NCBI GenBank assembly: GCA_903813345.2 | Contig: CAIIXF020000002.1 | Location: 27,907,223 to 27,971,222 of the forward strand | DNA: 64,000 bases | From: Owenia fusiformis | Lineage: Eukaryota > Annelida > Polychaeta > Sabellida > Oweniidae | Direction of reading: 5' to 3' | Shown: positions 1 through 10,815 of the stretch, piece by piece | How positions within the stretch are numbered: the stretch's first letter is position 1 | How the letters are laid out: each line of letters opens with the position of its first letter | Translations under genes and position numbers: made by a program | Notes under the pieces: generated by a model | Seen by the model: only the letters and a program-made list of their open reading frames with translations | Told to the model about the DNA's origin: nothing | Database searches by the model: none

Positions 1-142
1 AACTCGATAAAAGGCTGGTGCTGGCTAGAATTGTCTATGGTTCTAGCCAGGATAAAGATACCAGTTCTTCAACTCGACAATGGGAAGAACTGCTCTACCT
101 TAGTGACTAATATGTCATGATATGACATCTAAAGAGTCAATA

Positions 143-760
143 AAAGATATATATAATACACACATTGATATAACTGATGATAATATACACACACTAATAT
201 AATGCACACATAGATTGTCTGATGATATTCACTCACTGATATAATACACACATTGATATAACTGATCATAATATACACACACTAATATAATGCACACATA
301 GATTGTCTGATGATATTCACTCACTGATATAATACACACATTGATATAACTGATGATAATATACACACACTAATATAATGCACACATAGATTGTCTGATG
401 ATATTCACTCACTGATATAATACACACATTGATATAACTGATGATAATATACACACACTAATATAATGCACACATAGATTGTCTGATGATATTCACTCAC
501 TGATATAATACACACGTTGATATAACTGATCATAATATACACACACTAATATAATGCACACATAGATTGTCTGATGATATTCACTCACTGATATAATACA
601 CACATTGATATAACTGATCATAATATACACACACTAATATAATGCACACATAGATTGTCTGATGATATTCACTCACTGATATAATACACACATGGAAAGA
701 ACCATTCACGCTCACTGATACAATACACACATTGATATACCTGATATTATACACACACTG
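143..760. repeat. 88-bp satellite array
   Basis: Tandem copies of an 88-bp AT-rich unit with CACACA and TGATATA blocks. The marker ACTCACTGAT recurs at 231, 319, 407, 495, 583 and 671, exactly 88 bp apart. Six to seven units are nearly identical and the last (after about 690) is decayed. Both strands contain short open frames caused by the repetition; these are not genes. The first 142 bases hold nothing recognisable. Confidence 0.95.
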
Positions 761-1420
761 ATATAATACAGATACATCTATTGATATTATATTATTATAA
801 CTTGTATGGTGTATTGATGTGAATGTGAAATATCTGGTGGTGTAAAAGTTGAAAATTGTGAAGGAAAAAGTAATGATGGATGAAGTTAACATAACAAAAT
901 ATGATTTGCTGTATTATAAGTGAATACCTGTTGAACCATAAGGTGTTCATTGCAGATAGGTGTTCACTACTGAACAGAGAGGGATGTGTGCTTACTAAGA
1001 TTGGTTTTATTGTAGACAATATCATTTGTTTTAGGGTAGTTAGCATCAGGTTGGGCTATTCACTCACCCAGGTCACTCATATTTTACTTTGAAGTCATAT
1101 TATTTAGTATTACTAGAATATTGCCACTGTTCCGCTTGGGTGCTTTCTCAACTTCTCTACTCTTACTACAATATCAATTTTCTTCAAAATATCATGGATT
1201 TTCATGATTTCCAAGTTTTCGAATGAACTTCAAATTTATTAGACTTGGCATTTTAAAAGTTTGCTTAACCCCCTCCCCCTATCGACTTCACCATGTGTGT
1301 TGTTGTTGGTGAAGGTAAAGTACATAGGAGGTGGGGGGGGGGGTACACAGTCTTGAAGCAAGACTATTTAAACTTCAGAACTAACTAAGCCAACTGGATT
1401 TTTTGTCGCCAGAAAGAAGA
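761..1420. other. intergenic, no gene seen
   Basis: AT-rich sequence without a convincing exon. It contains a G11 tract at 1333-1343 followed by AGTCTTGAAGCAAGACT, a 7-bp-stem hairpin. A related motif follows a G-rich stretch at 21579-21592, so this is probably a decayed dispersed repeat. Confidence 0.5.
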
Positions 1421-1670
1421 TTTTCTCTCTATATATAGTAATTACCCAGTATTGACCAACATTACAACATTATTTAACGTGTTTATCTCTGATCGCTGAT
1501 TGTTTGAGAAAATGTCAGCGTATTTAGTTTGAATTGATTTATGACCCAGACTGTGACAGCCACCGGCAGTGGGGGTCGGGTCGCTGAACTGTAGAATTGT
1601 CTTAACTATTCTGAGGTTACTTAAGAACTAAGCAGGTCTGCTGTCAGGGTAGTTAAAACTCTGAACTGTG
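1420..1670 (+). repeat. dispersed ~350-bp repeat, copy 1
   Basis: Aligns by eye with 9535-9800 (same strand) and with the reverse complement of 19130-19460. Shared landmarks in order are a CTATATATA core, a GACCAA block, GTCAGCG, a TGATTTATGACC-like stretch, then GTGGGGGTCGGGTC and AACTGTA. The family is unassigned. No coding capacity is seen. Confidence 0.6.
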
Positions 1671-1808
1671 AAATGGGGTATCTTGTATTTCCAAGTTATG
1701 ATGTTTTAAACTTTCCATATGATTAGAAACCAAACTGGTGAGTTTGCAAAATCATGTTCCAAGATAAGTCGTAAGGAGACCTTGAAAAATACATCTCAAG
1801 TTATAAAC

Positions 1809-1905
1809 TGTACTTCTAGTTAATTTGGCGCTACTTATTTTGGCGGATTTGCTGTTTTGAACATTTGTTGGCTACTTAACTTGGTGAACTTGCAATATTA
1901 TAATG
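1809..1905 (+). mobile_element. MITE end related to 47291-47506
   Basis: Begins CTGTACTTCTAGTTAATTT and continues with TTGGCGCTACTTATTTTGG, matching the left half of the element at 47291-47506. No matching right terminus was found here, so this is probably a solo or decayed end. Confidence 0.5.
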
Positions 1906-2639
1906 TCCTAATGGTACCAATTTTCATGGAAATAAAGGAGTGGTATCGATATGGTGAACCTTTTGAACACACGTTCAAAGGTGTTCTACTTTTTTTTCTT
2001 TTTTTTCTTAAGAAATATTTATTGCTTCATAAAAATATCATAATATAAATCCCTTCAGTCGCCCGAAGGCATTATAGAAGGGTAAATGGTGGAATGTTGT
2101 TGTATAGTCAAGTAAAACATTGTTTAGCTTTCTGTTATTAAAAGGAAGATTCACAGATTTAGAGCAATTAATTTATGAACAACAGTGGTATTGGTATTGG
2201 TATTTTGGAAAGAAGTCTGTCTCAATTGGAGTTCAAGCTCTAGACAATTATTGATATGGTTCCTATCCATTAATCATGTAAATTCTAATATTCCAGAACC
2301 AATATACCATAGAGCATTGGAAACCCAATGAGAGAATTCAAATTATGAGTTTGCGCAACAGATCGCCCCAAGACAGAGATAAACCAACCCCATGCCTAGA
2401 AATATTCAGTCTTTAGTTGATAATTTATGATATCTCGTTTGAAACAGTGCAAGAAAACAATACATTCTTCGATCTATTTTTAGGAAGATGTATATATAAA
2501 CCAAAGAACAAAATGTCTATAAATAAGTTTTTCGCCCACTCAGCTGAATTCTATACTAAATGAAACTACTAAAAATAAAATTGCTAATGATTTCTATAAA
2601 CAATCTTAATTTTCACTTGGAATTTTAACCTAAGGTATG

Positions 2640-3185
2640 GGAATAGTTGCAGAGGTGTAGACCACGTAATGAACATTCTTTAATTGGTATGGAGATTTCC
2701 AAGGCTTTTGAATTGGGATACTTTGACCTTTCTACTGGAATTATGTGGCCTTGGTATAAGGATTGTAGGGCCTTGGTATAAGGATTCTGTGGTGTTGCTA
2801 TAGTGATTGTATGGTTTTGCAGGCCTTATAATCAGGAGTTGTGTTGTCTTAGAATGGGTATTGTTAGGCCTTAGTATGGGAAATCTTTTGGATTGGTATT
2901 GAGATTGTAAAACCTTTGAATGGGAATTCTGTGGCATTTATATAGGGATTCTAAGACCTTGGTATACTAATTCTTTTAGATTGGTATCTAGATTGTTATC
3001 ATTCTAGGGCCTTGCTGTTAGAATTCTATGACCTTCTATTCTATATTCCTTGTAAAGGACTTCTATGAGTTTGAATTCTAGGGCCTTTTGATACAAGAAA
3101 ATGATTTTTACGCTGGTATAGGGATTAAGGGGAATTAGTATGAGAACCCAGCAGGAATATATAGGAAAAATGATGGAATTTATAT
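2640..3185. repeat. degenerate minisatellite
   Basis: Diverged tandem units of roughly 25-30 bp around the theme CCTTGGTATAGGGATTCTAG. The period drifts and many units carry indels, so the array is old. The open minus-strand frame across 2680-2937 is a by-product of the repetition. From 3186 to 3668 nothing recognisable was seen. Confidence 0.75.
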
Positions 3186-3669
3186 AAAAGATATTATAGG
3201 ATTCACTTGTATATTGTTCATGTATTCACATGGTAAGGCTGATATAGTTAAATCCCAACTTTCTCTCATGTCGCCTTGACATATGGCAGCAAATTGGTAG
3301 CCAACAATACATCATAAACCATACATTGATAAATATTTAGACATATGGAATACCATTAGCAATATAGGAATGAGTGCAAAAAGAATATGATATCACAATA
3401 TCAACTTCATAAATTGAACATGTGCATTATATTACACTTGGAGTTAAATTGCAAAATTATGAGTTGCAGTTGGACAAGTCTTAGTGAACAATTCAACTCT
3501 GGAGGGGAGGGTATCAGAGGTCCATGAATTTAGTTTACCAATATTTTCAGACACCTTTATACCTCAACTGGGAAATTCTTATTATATCTTATCTTAATAA
3601 ACCTACTTTTATCATATATTCTAGACAAAAGTAGGTACCTCAAAGGATATTATTTCCTCTTAATAATCT

Positions 3670-3807
3670 GGGGGTCATTAACAGAAACTTCATAAAGTTA
3701 CAAATTCGTAAATCAATTGTTGTTACCATGGATATAATGAAGTCACAGTTAGAGAACAATGGACTTCACGAATTCTTAACTTTATGAAGTTTCTGTTAAT
3801 GGCCCCC
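3670..3807. mobile_element. palindromic MITE, 138 bp
   Basis: Ends in inverted arms of about 31 bp: GGGGGTCATTAACAGAAACT at 3670 and its near-exact complement ending at 3807. The arms enclose about 75 bp of non-coding sequence. It is a typical non-autonomous inverted-repeat element; superfamily not assigned. It lies just downstream of the secreted-protein gene. Confidence 0.8.
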
Positions 3808-3875
3808 TGTACATTAATAAAGTGCAATATATATTAAAATAGAAATAAAGCAAATTAAGTAAAGTCTTGCCAAAT

Positions 3876-3881
3876 TTTATT
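3876..3881 (-). promoter_or_regulatory. AATAAA polyadenylation signal
   Basis: AATAAA on the minus strand 16 bp after the TGA of the gene at 3898-6598. Its position and orientation fit the 3' end of that transcript. Confidence 0.6.
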
Positions 3882-3897
3882 GGGGTGAAATATTAGA

Positions 3898-6598
3898 TCA
3901 ATTAGTTCGCTTTATGTACAAGAAAGGTATTTGAGGTCGGTCTATCCAACAGCCCCCACAATTGAACTCAAAGATCTTGTTGGTACACAGGTGCCTCACA
4001 AAGATCTGCAAGTGAAGTATTTTATTAAAAATAACATAATCATTCTGTTACATGATCAGATAACTGAGGTTTTGTTTTGGAATAAATTATGGTGTTGACA
4101 AGGAAAACACAGAAAAAACAAACTAAACCTTTATCAAAATGTGCCTCACGCTGATAGGTAACAAAAAATAAAGTCCATTGGCCTTATGTTGTTTAGCCTT
4201 TAGTGTACTTACAGTGAAAATTTTCCATCCATCTGTGCCAGAAACATGTTCCACTTGAACATAATCTACCGGGTCATCATTCAGTGACATGAGTGGGCCG
4301 TACCTATCCCATCTAAAATGAACATTATTTATTGATATTTGTAAAATTTTGTTTTTGTATCGGTGATTTTATGCTTATACTTTGTCTCATTAGCCAATAA
4401 TTATCTGAACACAAGCAGTTTTGTATGGATATAGCAAAGTCTTTGCCACTTTGTCCGTTATCTGGTCTTTTGAAATAATAGAATACAATTCTTCATTGTA
4501 TTGTGTATTGTTAGGTATATGTTTAATAAATAGTATGGTTTTGTGTGAAAACAAAAATGGCGATTACTTTAAACACAATGGCAATAAGAACACTAGAAAG
4601 TTTCTGCAATATTTTAATTGTGTTTATTGTAAAACATATCTGCTTAACATATATATTATATAAACCTTGGAAACATCTTACAACAGATTCAAAAATCTTA
4701 GTAAGCACTATTTTGCACAAATGTATAAAATCAGGAATATTTAAGAATAGTGGTTTTTTGTTTGTTGGGATTTGCTACTCTTGACTCACTGCTTTCTCCT
4801 CCGATCATATCCTGGATTGTTCAAAATCTCATAGTCTGTCCACTCCCCTCCAGCGTATATTCTTATCTTGAACTCATCATTTGTGTTCGAATATCGATCA
4901 TTTGAAGTTAGCGTGGTGACCTCATATCCGCTGTGTTCACTACATACAGCCAACGACGGTTTAAAAATAATTCCACCTCTGCCTGTTGGAGGCTTAGGTG
5001 CTATGTCACTAGTCTCAGTTTCATCAGCTTCTGGAAAGAGTTTATGCAAAGTAGAGGCAAAGGACGATTCTCGGTTTGGAGAACGAAGTTCATCAATCTA
5101 AATGAGCATTATCCCTGCTTCGGACAAATTTGATTTTTTTACATAATATATATTTGAATGTCTTCTTTTGAATAGTCATAATTTAATTTGGGTAATATTT
5201 CTAGATTTTTCGCAAAAAATATTAGCGCAGTACACTGATGAACTTCTTTCCCCATATCGAGACTTGTATTTTATTGAATCGGTCTATTTGAGCATTATCC
5301 CTGCTTTAGACCAATTTGTTATTTTTACATCTTGTAGATTTAAATGTCCTCATTTGAATATTCATAGTTTAATTTGGGTAATATTTCTATATTTTTCAGG
5401 AAAATTTTTTTAGCCCAGGAGGCTGTTCTCCAAACCGAGAATCGTCCTTTTGAACAAATTGATAATGGTACCTGTTACACAGGAAGGTTAAATTGCTGAT
5501 GCATTTTGACATTTTGAGTTTAAGCATATATAGTAGAGGTAATTATCCCATCAAACGAAGTTTGGAGGGATATAGGGAACTCCTCTATCCATCCGTCCGT
5601 ACGAACGTCAGTATGTACGTCCCTCCGGCCAATAACTCAAATACCGTTGACTCGATTTTGTTTGTATTTGGTATGTGAATACTAAAAGCATGGCACACTG
5701 TCTAGTAACACTTTTGGTAGAAGGCGGCCATTTTGAAAAATGGCCACCATTTTAACATATTTTACTATAATTTGAAAAGTAGTTCAGCAATTTTGTTCAT
5801 TTTTGGTATGTGAATACTATAAGCATGGCACACTGTCTAATGACACTTTTGGTAGAAGGTGGCCATTTCGAAAAATGGCTGCCATCTTTGCTATATACTT
5901 TGCTTGTAAATATGCCAGCCATGGCTGTTCAATGGGATTTGCTATGCTTTGACGTTGCTGTTGTCTAGTTTGAAAATTTTGAACTAATAGAAAACAATGT
6001 TCCTTTAAATTAAATTTTTTTGTTAATTTAAATGATGATACGTACCATTGTGTTTTGGAAATATATTCTCAAATACAACTTCTTTGGTTGTAGGTCCTGT
6101 TGTTGTAGGTGTTGGTTTGGTATAAGGTCCTGTTGTTGTATTTGTTGTATTTGATGTTGTTGTTGTTGTTTGACATTTTTTCTTTGATGTCCGTATTTTG
6201 CATTTTCCTCTCTTACACTTACAACTGAGACATCCATCATCAGATTTCCAAGTTTTTCCTGGTGCAACTTTCTCTCCATCAACTGTACAGTCTCTAGCTC
6301 CTGTGAATATAATCACTTTATCGTATTCTATTGTAAACAGCATATCCCAAAAAACGAATGCATTTCATTATCTGATGTTATATTCATTATTTCATGTTGT
6401 ATACATTTACTAATTTGTTTTTTCTAAACTTTCTTTTTTGTCCAATCAGAAGGAGATAAAACTTTTGAATCATGATATGTATATCTTAAACATTGACGAT
6501 TTTTTAGCTAGTCTATTACGTTACCTATACATACCCAAAGAAGGAGAGACGTAACACAGGGCCACTGCTATAATGAACACCCATGTTATAAAATACAT
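3898..6598 (-). CDS. Secreted protein, VWC-like + PLAT-like domains
   Basis: Five exons, read on the minus strand: 6598-6535, 6300-6046, 5030-4790, 4312-4213 and 4005-3898. The summed length is 768 nt, giving 255 residues plus TGA, and phases 1, 1, 2 and 0 match at every junction. Donors are GTATGT, GTACGT, GTGAGT and GTAAGT; the exon 3 acceptor has a strong pyrimidine tract. Residues 1-22 form a signal peptide (hydrophobic IIAVALCY). Exon 2 carries six Cys in a VWC-like module (CTVDGEKVAPGKTW, then DDGCLSCKC), followed by a Thr/Asn-rich, probably O-glycosylated linker. Exons 3-5 read as one beta-sandwich resembling PLAT/LH2: FKIRIYAGGEWTDY, LNNPGYD, SGTDGWKI, and FNCGGCWIDRP, which recalls the PLAT FPCxRWLD end. 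A role in extracellular binding is inferred. The PLAT assignment is moderate; the gene model is strong. Confidence 0.78.
5061..5447. repeat. inverted and direct repeats in the secreted-gene intron
   Basis: A 25-26-bp perfect inverted pair (GGACGATTCTCGGTTTGGAG near 5063, complement near 5425) brackets two direct copies of a ~115-bp block starting GAGCATTATCCCTGCTT, at about 5103-5215 and 5291-5405. The whole lies in the intron between exons 2 and 3, beside the exon 3 acceptor. It could be a small transposon or a local template-switch duplication. Confidence 0.75.
5660..5900. repeat. two-copy direct repeat in intron
   Basis: Two diverged copies, about 130 bp apart, of a block containing GGTATGTGAATACTA, GCATGGCACACTGTCTA and GGTAGAAGG followed by GGCCATTT. 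Upstream, at 5590-5620, is a TCCGTCCG-rich stretch common in animal dispersed repeats. Non-coding. Confidence 0.7.
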
Positions 6599-7532
6599 TG
6601 TTCTCCTTCAATCTATGTTCCTTTTAAAATTATCACGGTTGAAATATATGACTATTTCCTATAATGCGATGATTGCAAGGTAAAAACTGATTTTAAACAT
6701 TGTGTTTGTTTATTGCTAGGGAATCAAGGGTACAAGTATTCATACAAATGCCATGGTCATTGTCATGCAGATATTAAAATAGAATTGATAGAATGTTAAT
6801 TATCACATTGCATTTGATAAATACCTGAAACTAGAGCATTTTCAAATGTTATATTTGCTTAGCTGTGAATGTTTTTGTTTTAAGTTTCATGAGCAGAGCG
6901 ATGTATAATGTTAATGGGAAAATCGTGAGATATGGAATGATATGAAACTAATAAATCTTATCATACTTAGGTACAATGTTTATGCTAATCCTTGGAATGT
7001 TTTCTAATGGCCTCATATAACATTTTTACACTTATGATATGAGTTATTAACCTATTTGGGGAGGGGGCTATTTGAATTCCTTATTATTCTGATAATCAGA
7101 ACATTTATTGAAGTTTACTCAAAACATAACCTCTGACAAATCTTCTAATCAGACAGAAGCCCAGTTCTGATGATCATTAATGATTTTGATGAAGGTTTTT
7201 GAATGAAGTTGTAGTTGAATGTTCTTAAATATAAACTTAGCATTATAATTTATATTATAAGACCGACCTATTCTATAAAGGTGACATAACAAATCAAAAT
7301 AGTTTTTCCAATTTTATTTTATGTTTGGTCAATCATTGGATCAGTTCGTTCAAGAAAGGCAAGAGGGTTGCTGGAATAAATTGAAGTAAATGGTTCATGT
7401 TGTGCTTACATAAAAAAGATAATTAAAATTAGTAAATAAGAAAAGTCAGAATAAATCCAATAAGTATGAATGATATTATATTTTCAAGTCATTAAAGAGG
7501 GACTCAAAACTATTTTAATAAAAATGGTTAAT
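6599..7532. other. upstream of the secreted gene; nothing recognised
   Basis: AT-rich DNA upstream (minus-strand sense) of the secreted-protein start. It must hold that gene's promoter, but no clear TATA box, splice site or exon could be singled out. Confidence 0.4.
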
Positions 7533-7941
7533 GCCTCAGTCACATTTGCTCTACAGCTACGCCATGGCATAGGGGAGAGCGGGGTAAGACGGAATGCGGG
7601 GTGAGACGGAACAATGGATTTTTATTGAATAATTGTTTAAAAGAAGTTACTGAAGTAAACCTTTTTTTGAAAATAAAGTGATCTTTCTGTTGAACCACAA
7701 TTTTCTTGTCAGCTGCAACTAATACTTTAATAAAAAGCCATCATTCCGTCTCACCCCACGTTCCATCTTACCCCGCTCACCCTTACTCCCTTGCCAGGTT
7801 TGAATTTCAATGAAAACATCATACCTTTGTAATCCAAGATGAGGGTTATGGTGGCCATTGAAATGCTATGGTGACCTTGTAATTGCTATTGGTCAGAGTT
7901 AAAGAGGCACTGCTACTGTAGCAAAAGTGACTGAGCCATGA
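7533..7941. mobile_element. nested pair of inverted-repeat MITEs
   Basis: The outer arms (GCCTCAGTCAC.TTTGCT near 7535, complement ending near 7940) enclose an inner element at 7572-7792. The inner arms are GAGCGGGGTAAGACGGAA and GCGGGGTGAGACGGAA, with complements ending at 7792. Both are non-coding. An element of the GGGGTAAGACGGAA family appears to have jumped into an older MITE. Confidence 0.75.
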
Positions 7942-8996
7942 AGTAAATTGTACATTCAAGATCGGTTTTATCTCATTTATCTATTTCACTTTATTTTAAG
8001 AACTTATTTGAAAAATAGGAAGATGTCTACAGATTTAAGTTTGCTGAAGAAACCACAGTTATTTTCATTCATCTTCATATTTTAAGACACAGTTTTGAGT
8101 AGGACAAAATATTATCTTTGAAGAAGATGTATGGAGAGTTAATTGGATTCTAGCCAATTGCCAAAAATATAGGAGTGGGAGATGTGGAGGTTTCTTTAAG
8201 AATCATTGACTAAGATTTGATAAACATTCTTAAAGTGAGTAGAAGGGATTGAGATGAGATAGTAACTAATATGTTTTGAAGAAATTGAATCAATTTTATT
8301 TTTTAGATCATCGCTCCATGTCAGGCCTATTTTCTAAAGTGTGTAACAGTCCGACTTTAGTTCAGGATAAATCTCTTCATTTTTGAGGTTCTATCAAAAA
8401 GGGAACATTCCATTTTGAATTTTAATTAATTCAGGCATTTCTGTATCTAAAATCTTCAATAACTTACGTTTGTTCAGATATCCTAGTTCATGTTAAATAA
8501 ATCTTTGATTTCAAGTTAAACATTGTTATGATCTTTGAAAATATTGCTTCGACCATTTTACAAGGTTTATTCCTTCAAATTCTTTGGATTTCTGAAATTC
8601 ACGCAGGTGGAATTCCAAAAACAAAATAGTTTTGACATTTCTACGTTACAATGTTCTTAATCATCAAATTCTACTTGAAGTTACTATCATTAAACCGCTA
8701 ACATAAACTTATACCTTACTGCAATTTTAGTAGCAGATACTACTGTAAGGATATGTGTACATATCGATTGAAAATCTGAAGAGTTCACATTCTCAGATCT
8801 GAGTTATGAAATTAAATGATTAATGATTAAAAGTTGACTGTTATTAATTGTAAACAAGTTTTGACACTCGGAGACAACTCTTCTTGTCACTACTTACTAT
8901 ATTATCTTTGGCTCGTAAGTTGTAAATCATGAATTACTGTATCATGTTTGTTCTCATTGAACATTTTGTTGACGACTCAAAATTTGACTACAAGTA
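7942..8996. other. intergenic, nothing recognised
   Basis: AT-rich sequence with no exon, repeat or motif that could be supported by eye. Confidence 0.4.
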
Positions 8997-9180
8997 CAGT
9001 AAAACCTGTATATTCAAACACCTCTCTAATCAGAACACCTGTCACTGTAAACACTTTTTTAGTCAAATTTTGGAATTTTCCATAGACTCCCATGTTAATA
9101 AAAATTGAAATTTAAACACCTGCCAATCTGAACAATTTTAGCCCATTCCAGTTGCATTTTGATTAGACAGGTTTTCCTGT
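8997..9180. mobile_element. pogo-like MITE
   Basis: Starts CAGTAAAACCTGTATATTC after a TA and ends with the inverted motif GACAGGTTTTCCTG. The TA flank and CAGTAAAACC terminus are typical of pogo/Tigger-type elements. The interior carries repeated AACACCT motifs and no coding sequence. A solo right terminus of the same type (ACAGGTTTTACTG) lies at 10340-10352. Confidence 0.7.
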
Positions 9181-9534
9181 GGTACGATATTATGTATAAA
9201 AGATTTTAGAAATTCTATCAACATACAATGATTTATGTCTTTAATTTGGGCTGAGTTTTTGAAACTCTTGTTGAAACTCTTGTGGTTTGCTTAATTTATC
9301 AGTATGTCAATTGATTTACAGACTTTGTGGTTTGAATATTTGGAATGCTTTACAGATTGTAATAAATATTCTTGTTGAATTGGTTTAAATGTCATTTGTA
9401 ATTGTTTTTTTTTGTTTTTTTGTTCATTGTTGTTTTTCAGATGTTGCCTCTTGTGGTTTATTTGTGTAGGTTTATTACATGTTCACTCAACATATCAAAT
9501 TGTAGCCTTTACTTCTGGGACAACCCTCGTATTT

Positions 9535-9800
9535 GTTGACTTCACTTCTCAAAAAGAGAGCTTCATCTTCACTCTTTCAGTTTTCAATAAATCTCTGGAC
9601 TCCGGATGACTTTCTCTATATATGTTTGGTCCCTCTGATGTCAATGCAATGTAAATGAACTAGCATTTAGCTCGTGATCTTTCCACTTCGCTGGTTGGTT
9701 AAGAAAAGGTCAGTGCCGTAGATTTTGGGCTGTCACGGGAGTCGTGGGGGTGGGGCTGCTTAACTGTAAGATAGTCTATACTTGGCTGAGGATAGTTTAA
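9535..9800 (+). repeat. dispersed ~350-bp repeat, copy 2
   Basis: Shares with the copies near 1420 (plus) and 19130-19460 (minus) the ordered landmarks TTGACTTCACTTCT, GAGAGCTTCATCTTCACTC, CTCTATATATG, AAGGTCAG, GGCTGTCAC and CGTGGGGGTGGGG, then CTTAACTGTA. No coding frame. The sequence from 9801 to 10503 holds a two-copy 23-bp repeat (AAAGTATCAAGCTTTCGAG, 9907-9955) and nothing else clear. Confidence 0.65.
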
Positions 9801-10503
9801 AACTATTACAAATCATGTTTACATGGACTCACACCAATGTAAGATATACTAAACAGCAAATCTTTTTCAAGTATATGAGGCTCATTCCGATCAATATCAC
9901 ATCTTTTCAAAGTATCAAGCTTTCGAGAAACAAAGTATCAAGCTTTCGAGAAAGGAACTGAAACATCTCTGGTATTCGCCAAAGCAGCGCTTCATTGCAC
10001 TTAAAATGAAAATTTATGTTCCCCGCAGTGGGACAAATGTTTGAAATTTACGCACAAGATATGATATATATTCCCTGGTGTTATCTACCTAAACCCAGTC
10101 AAGTAACAGGACAGAAATCAACCGTGATCTCAAATTGATAGATTGAAAATGAGGTTCAGTTATTACAACACTTTGTGTATGATATTGGGTTGTAATGCTC
10201 ACTTTTTCTAGGATTTATTTTATTTGCAAAATTAATTGACTCATTGCGGTATGATTGAACAATGGTTGTATTATGCTATAAATTTAGTTTTGTGTAAAAG
10301 TTTACAGTAAAATAGTAGTATAGAAAATGTTCCCTTTATACAGGTTTTACTGTATATCACAGTTTGATACCTCTTAGACACTATAGATGTCTTAATCGTC
10401 TTATAGAGTATATACTTGTAAAAAGAATAATAAGATTATTGAAGGTGAAACTCAGTTATCATTTACTATATATATATATTTACTATACATTACATATTTA
10501 GAG

Positions 10504-10815
10504 GTTATGTCACTATGACGTGAAATATGCCTGAGTTCTCCCAATATAGGCCAACCTTGGGAGGCTCTATATTTGGGCAAGAACGAAGGCATATTTCACG
10601 TCATAGTGACATAACTGATGTATTACATGCCTTTGTTCCCATGGTTACTTTGTATCAATGACGTGACGTCATGATATTATCATGGTTATTAAAGAAATCT
10701 AATATCAAAACGAGGTAAGCGGGCTATATCGGGGTAATCGGGCAATATCGGTGGATATAGCTCGCTAACTTTCCCATTGACTTCCATACAAATGCTTCGC
10801 TAGGTATGTAATACA
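10504..10815. mobile_element. hairpin MITE with flanking inverted repeat
   Basis: 10504-10615 is a strong hairpin: GTTATGTCACTATGACGTGA and complement ending at 10615, arms about 29 bp plus weaker inner pairing. A second, looser pair (TGTATTACATGCCT near 10618, complement near 10802-10815) follows directly. The arms contain TGACGT half-sites, and a TGACGTCA palindrome lies at about 10663. Confidence 0.75.

Noticed and set aside
143-760. Regular direct repeats resembling a CRISPR array
   Set aside because: The units are contiguous 88-bp satellite copies without unique spacers, in an animal genome.
581-892. 103-codon minus-strand frame rich in Tyr, Val and Ser
   Set aside because: It is mainly a translation of the 88-bp satellite.
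3471-3570. Possible further minus-strand exon of the secreted gene after TTCCCAG
   Set aside because: It reaches a stop after six codons, whereas the exon at 4005-3898 matches in phase and completes the domain.
4421-4784. Several plus-strand frames opposite the secreted-protein gene
   Set aside because: They lie in the intron between exons 3 and 4 and have no splice or domain support.
5069-5097. Alternative acceptors for exon 3 of the secreted-protein gene (exon start at 5097 or 5069)
   Set aside because: The first is in the wrong phase with exon 2 and the second has a weak pyrimidine tract. The site giving exon start 5030 has the right phase and a strong tract.
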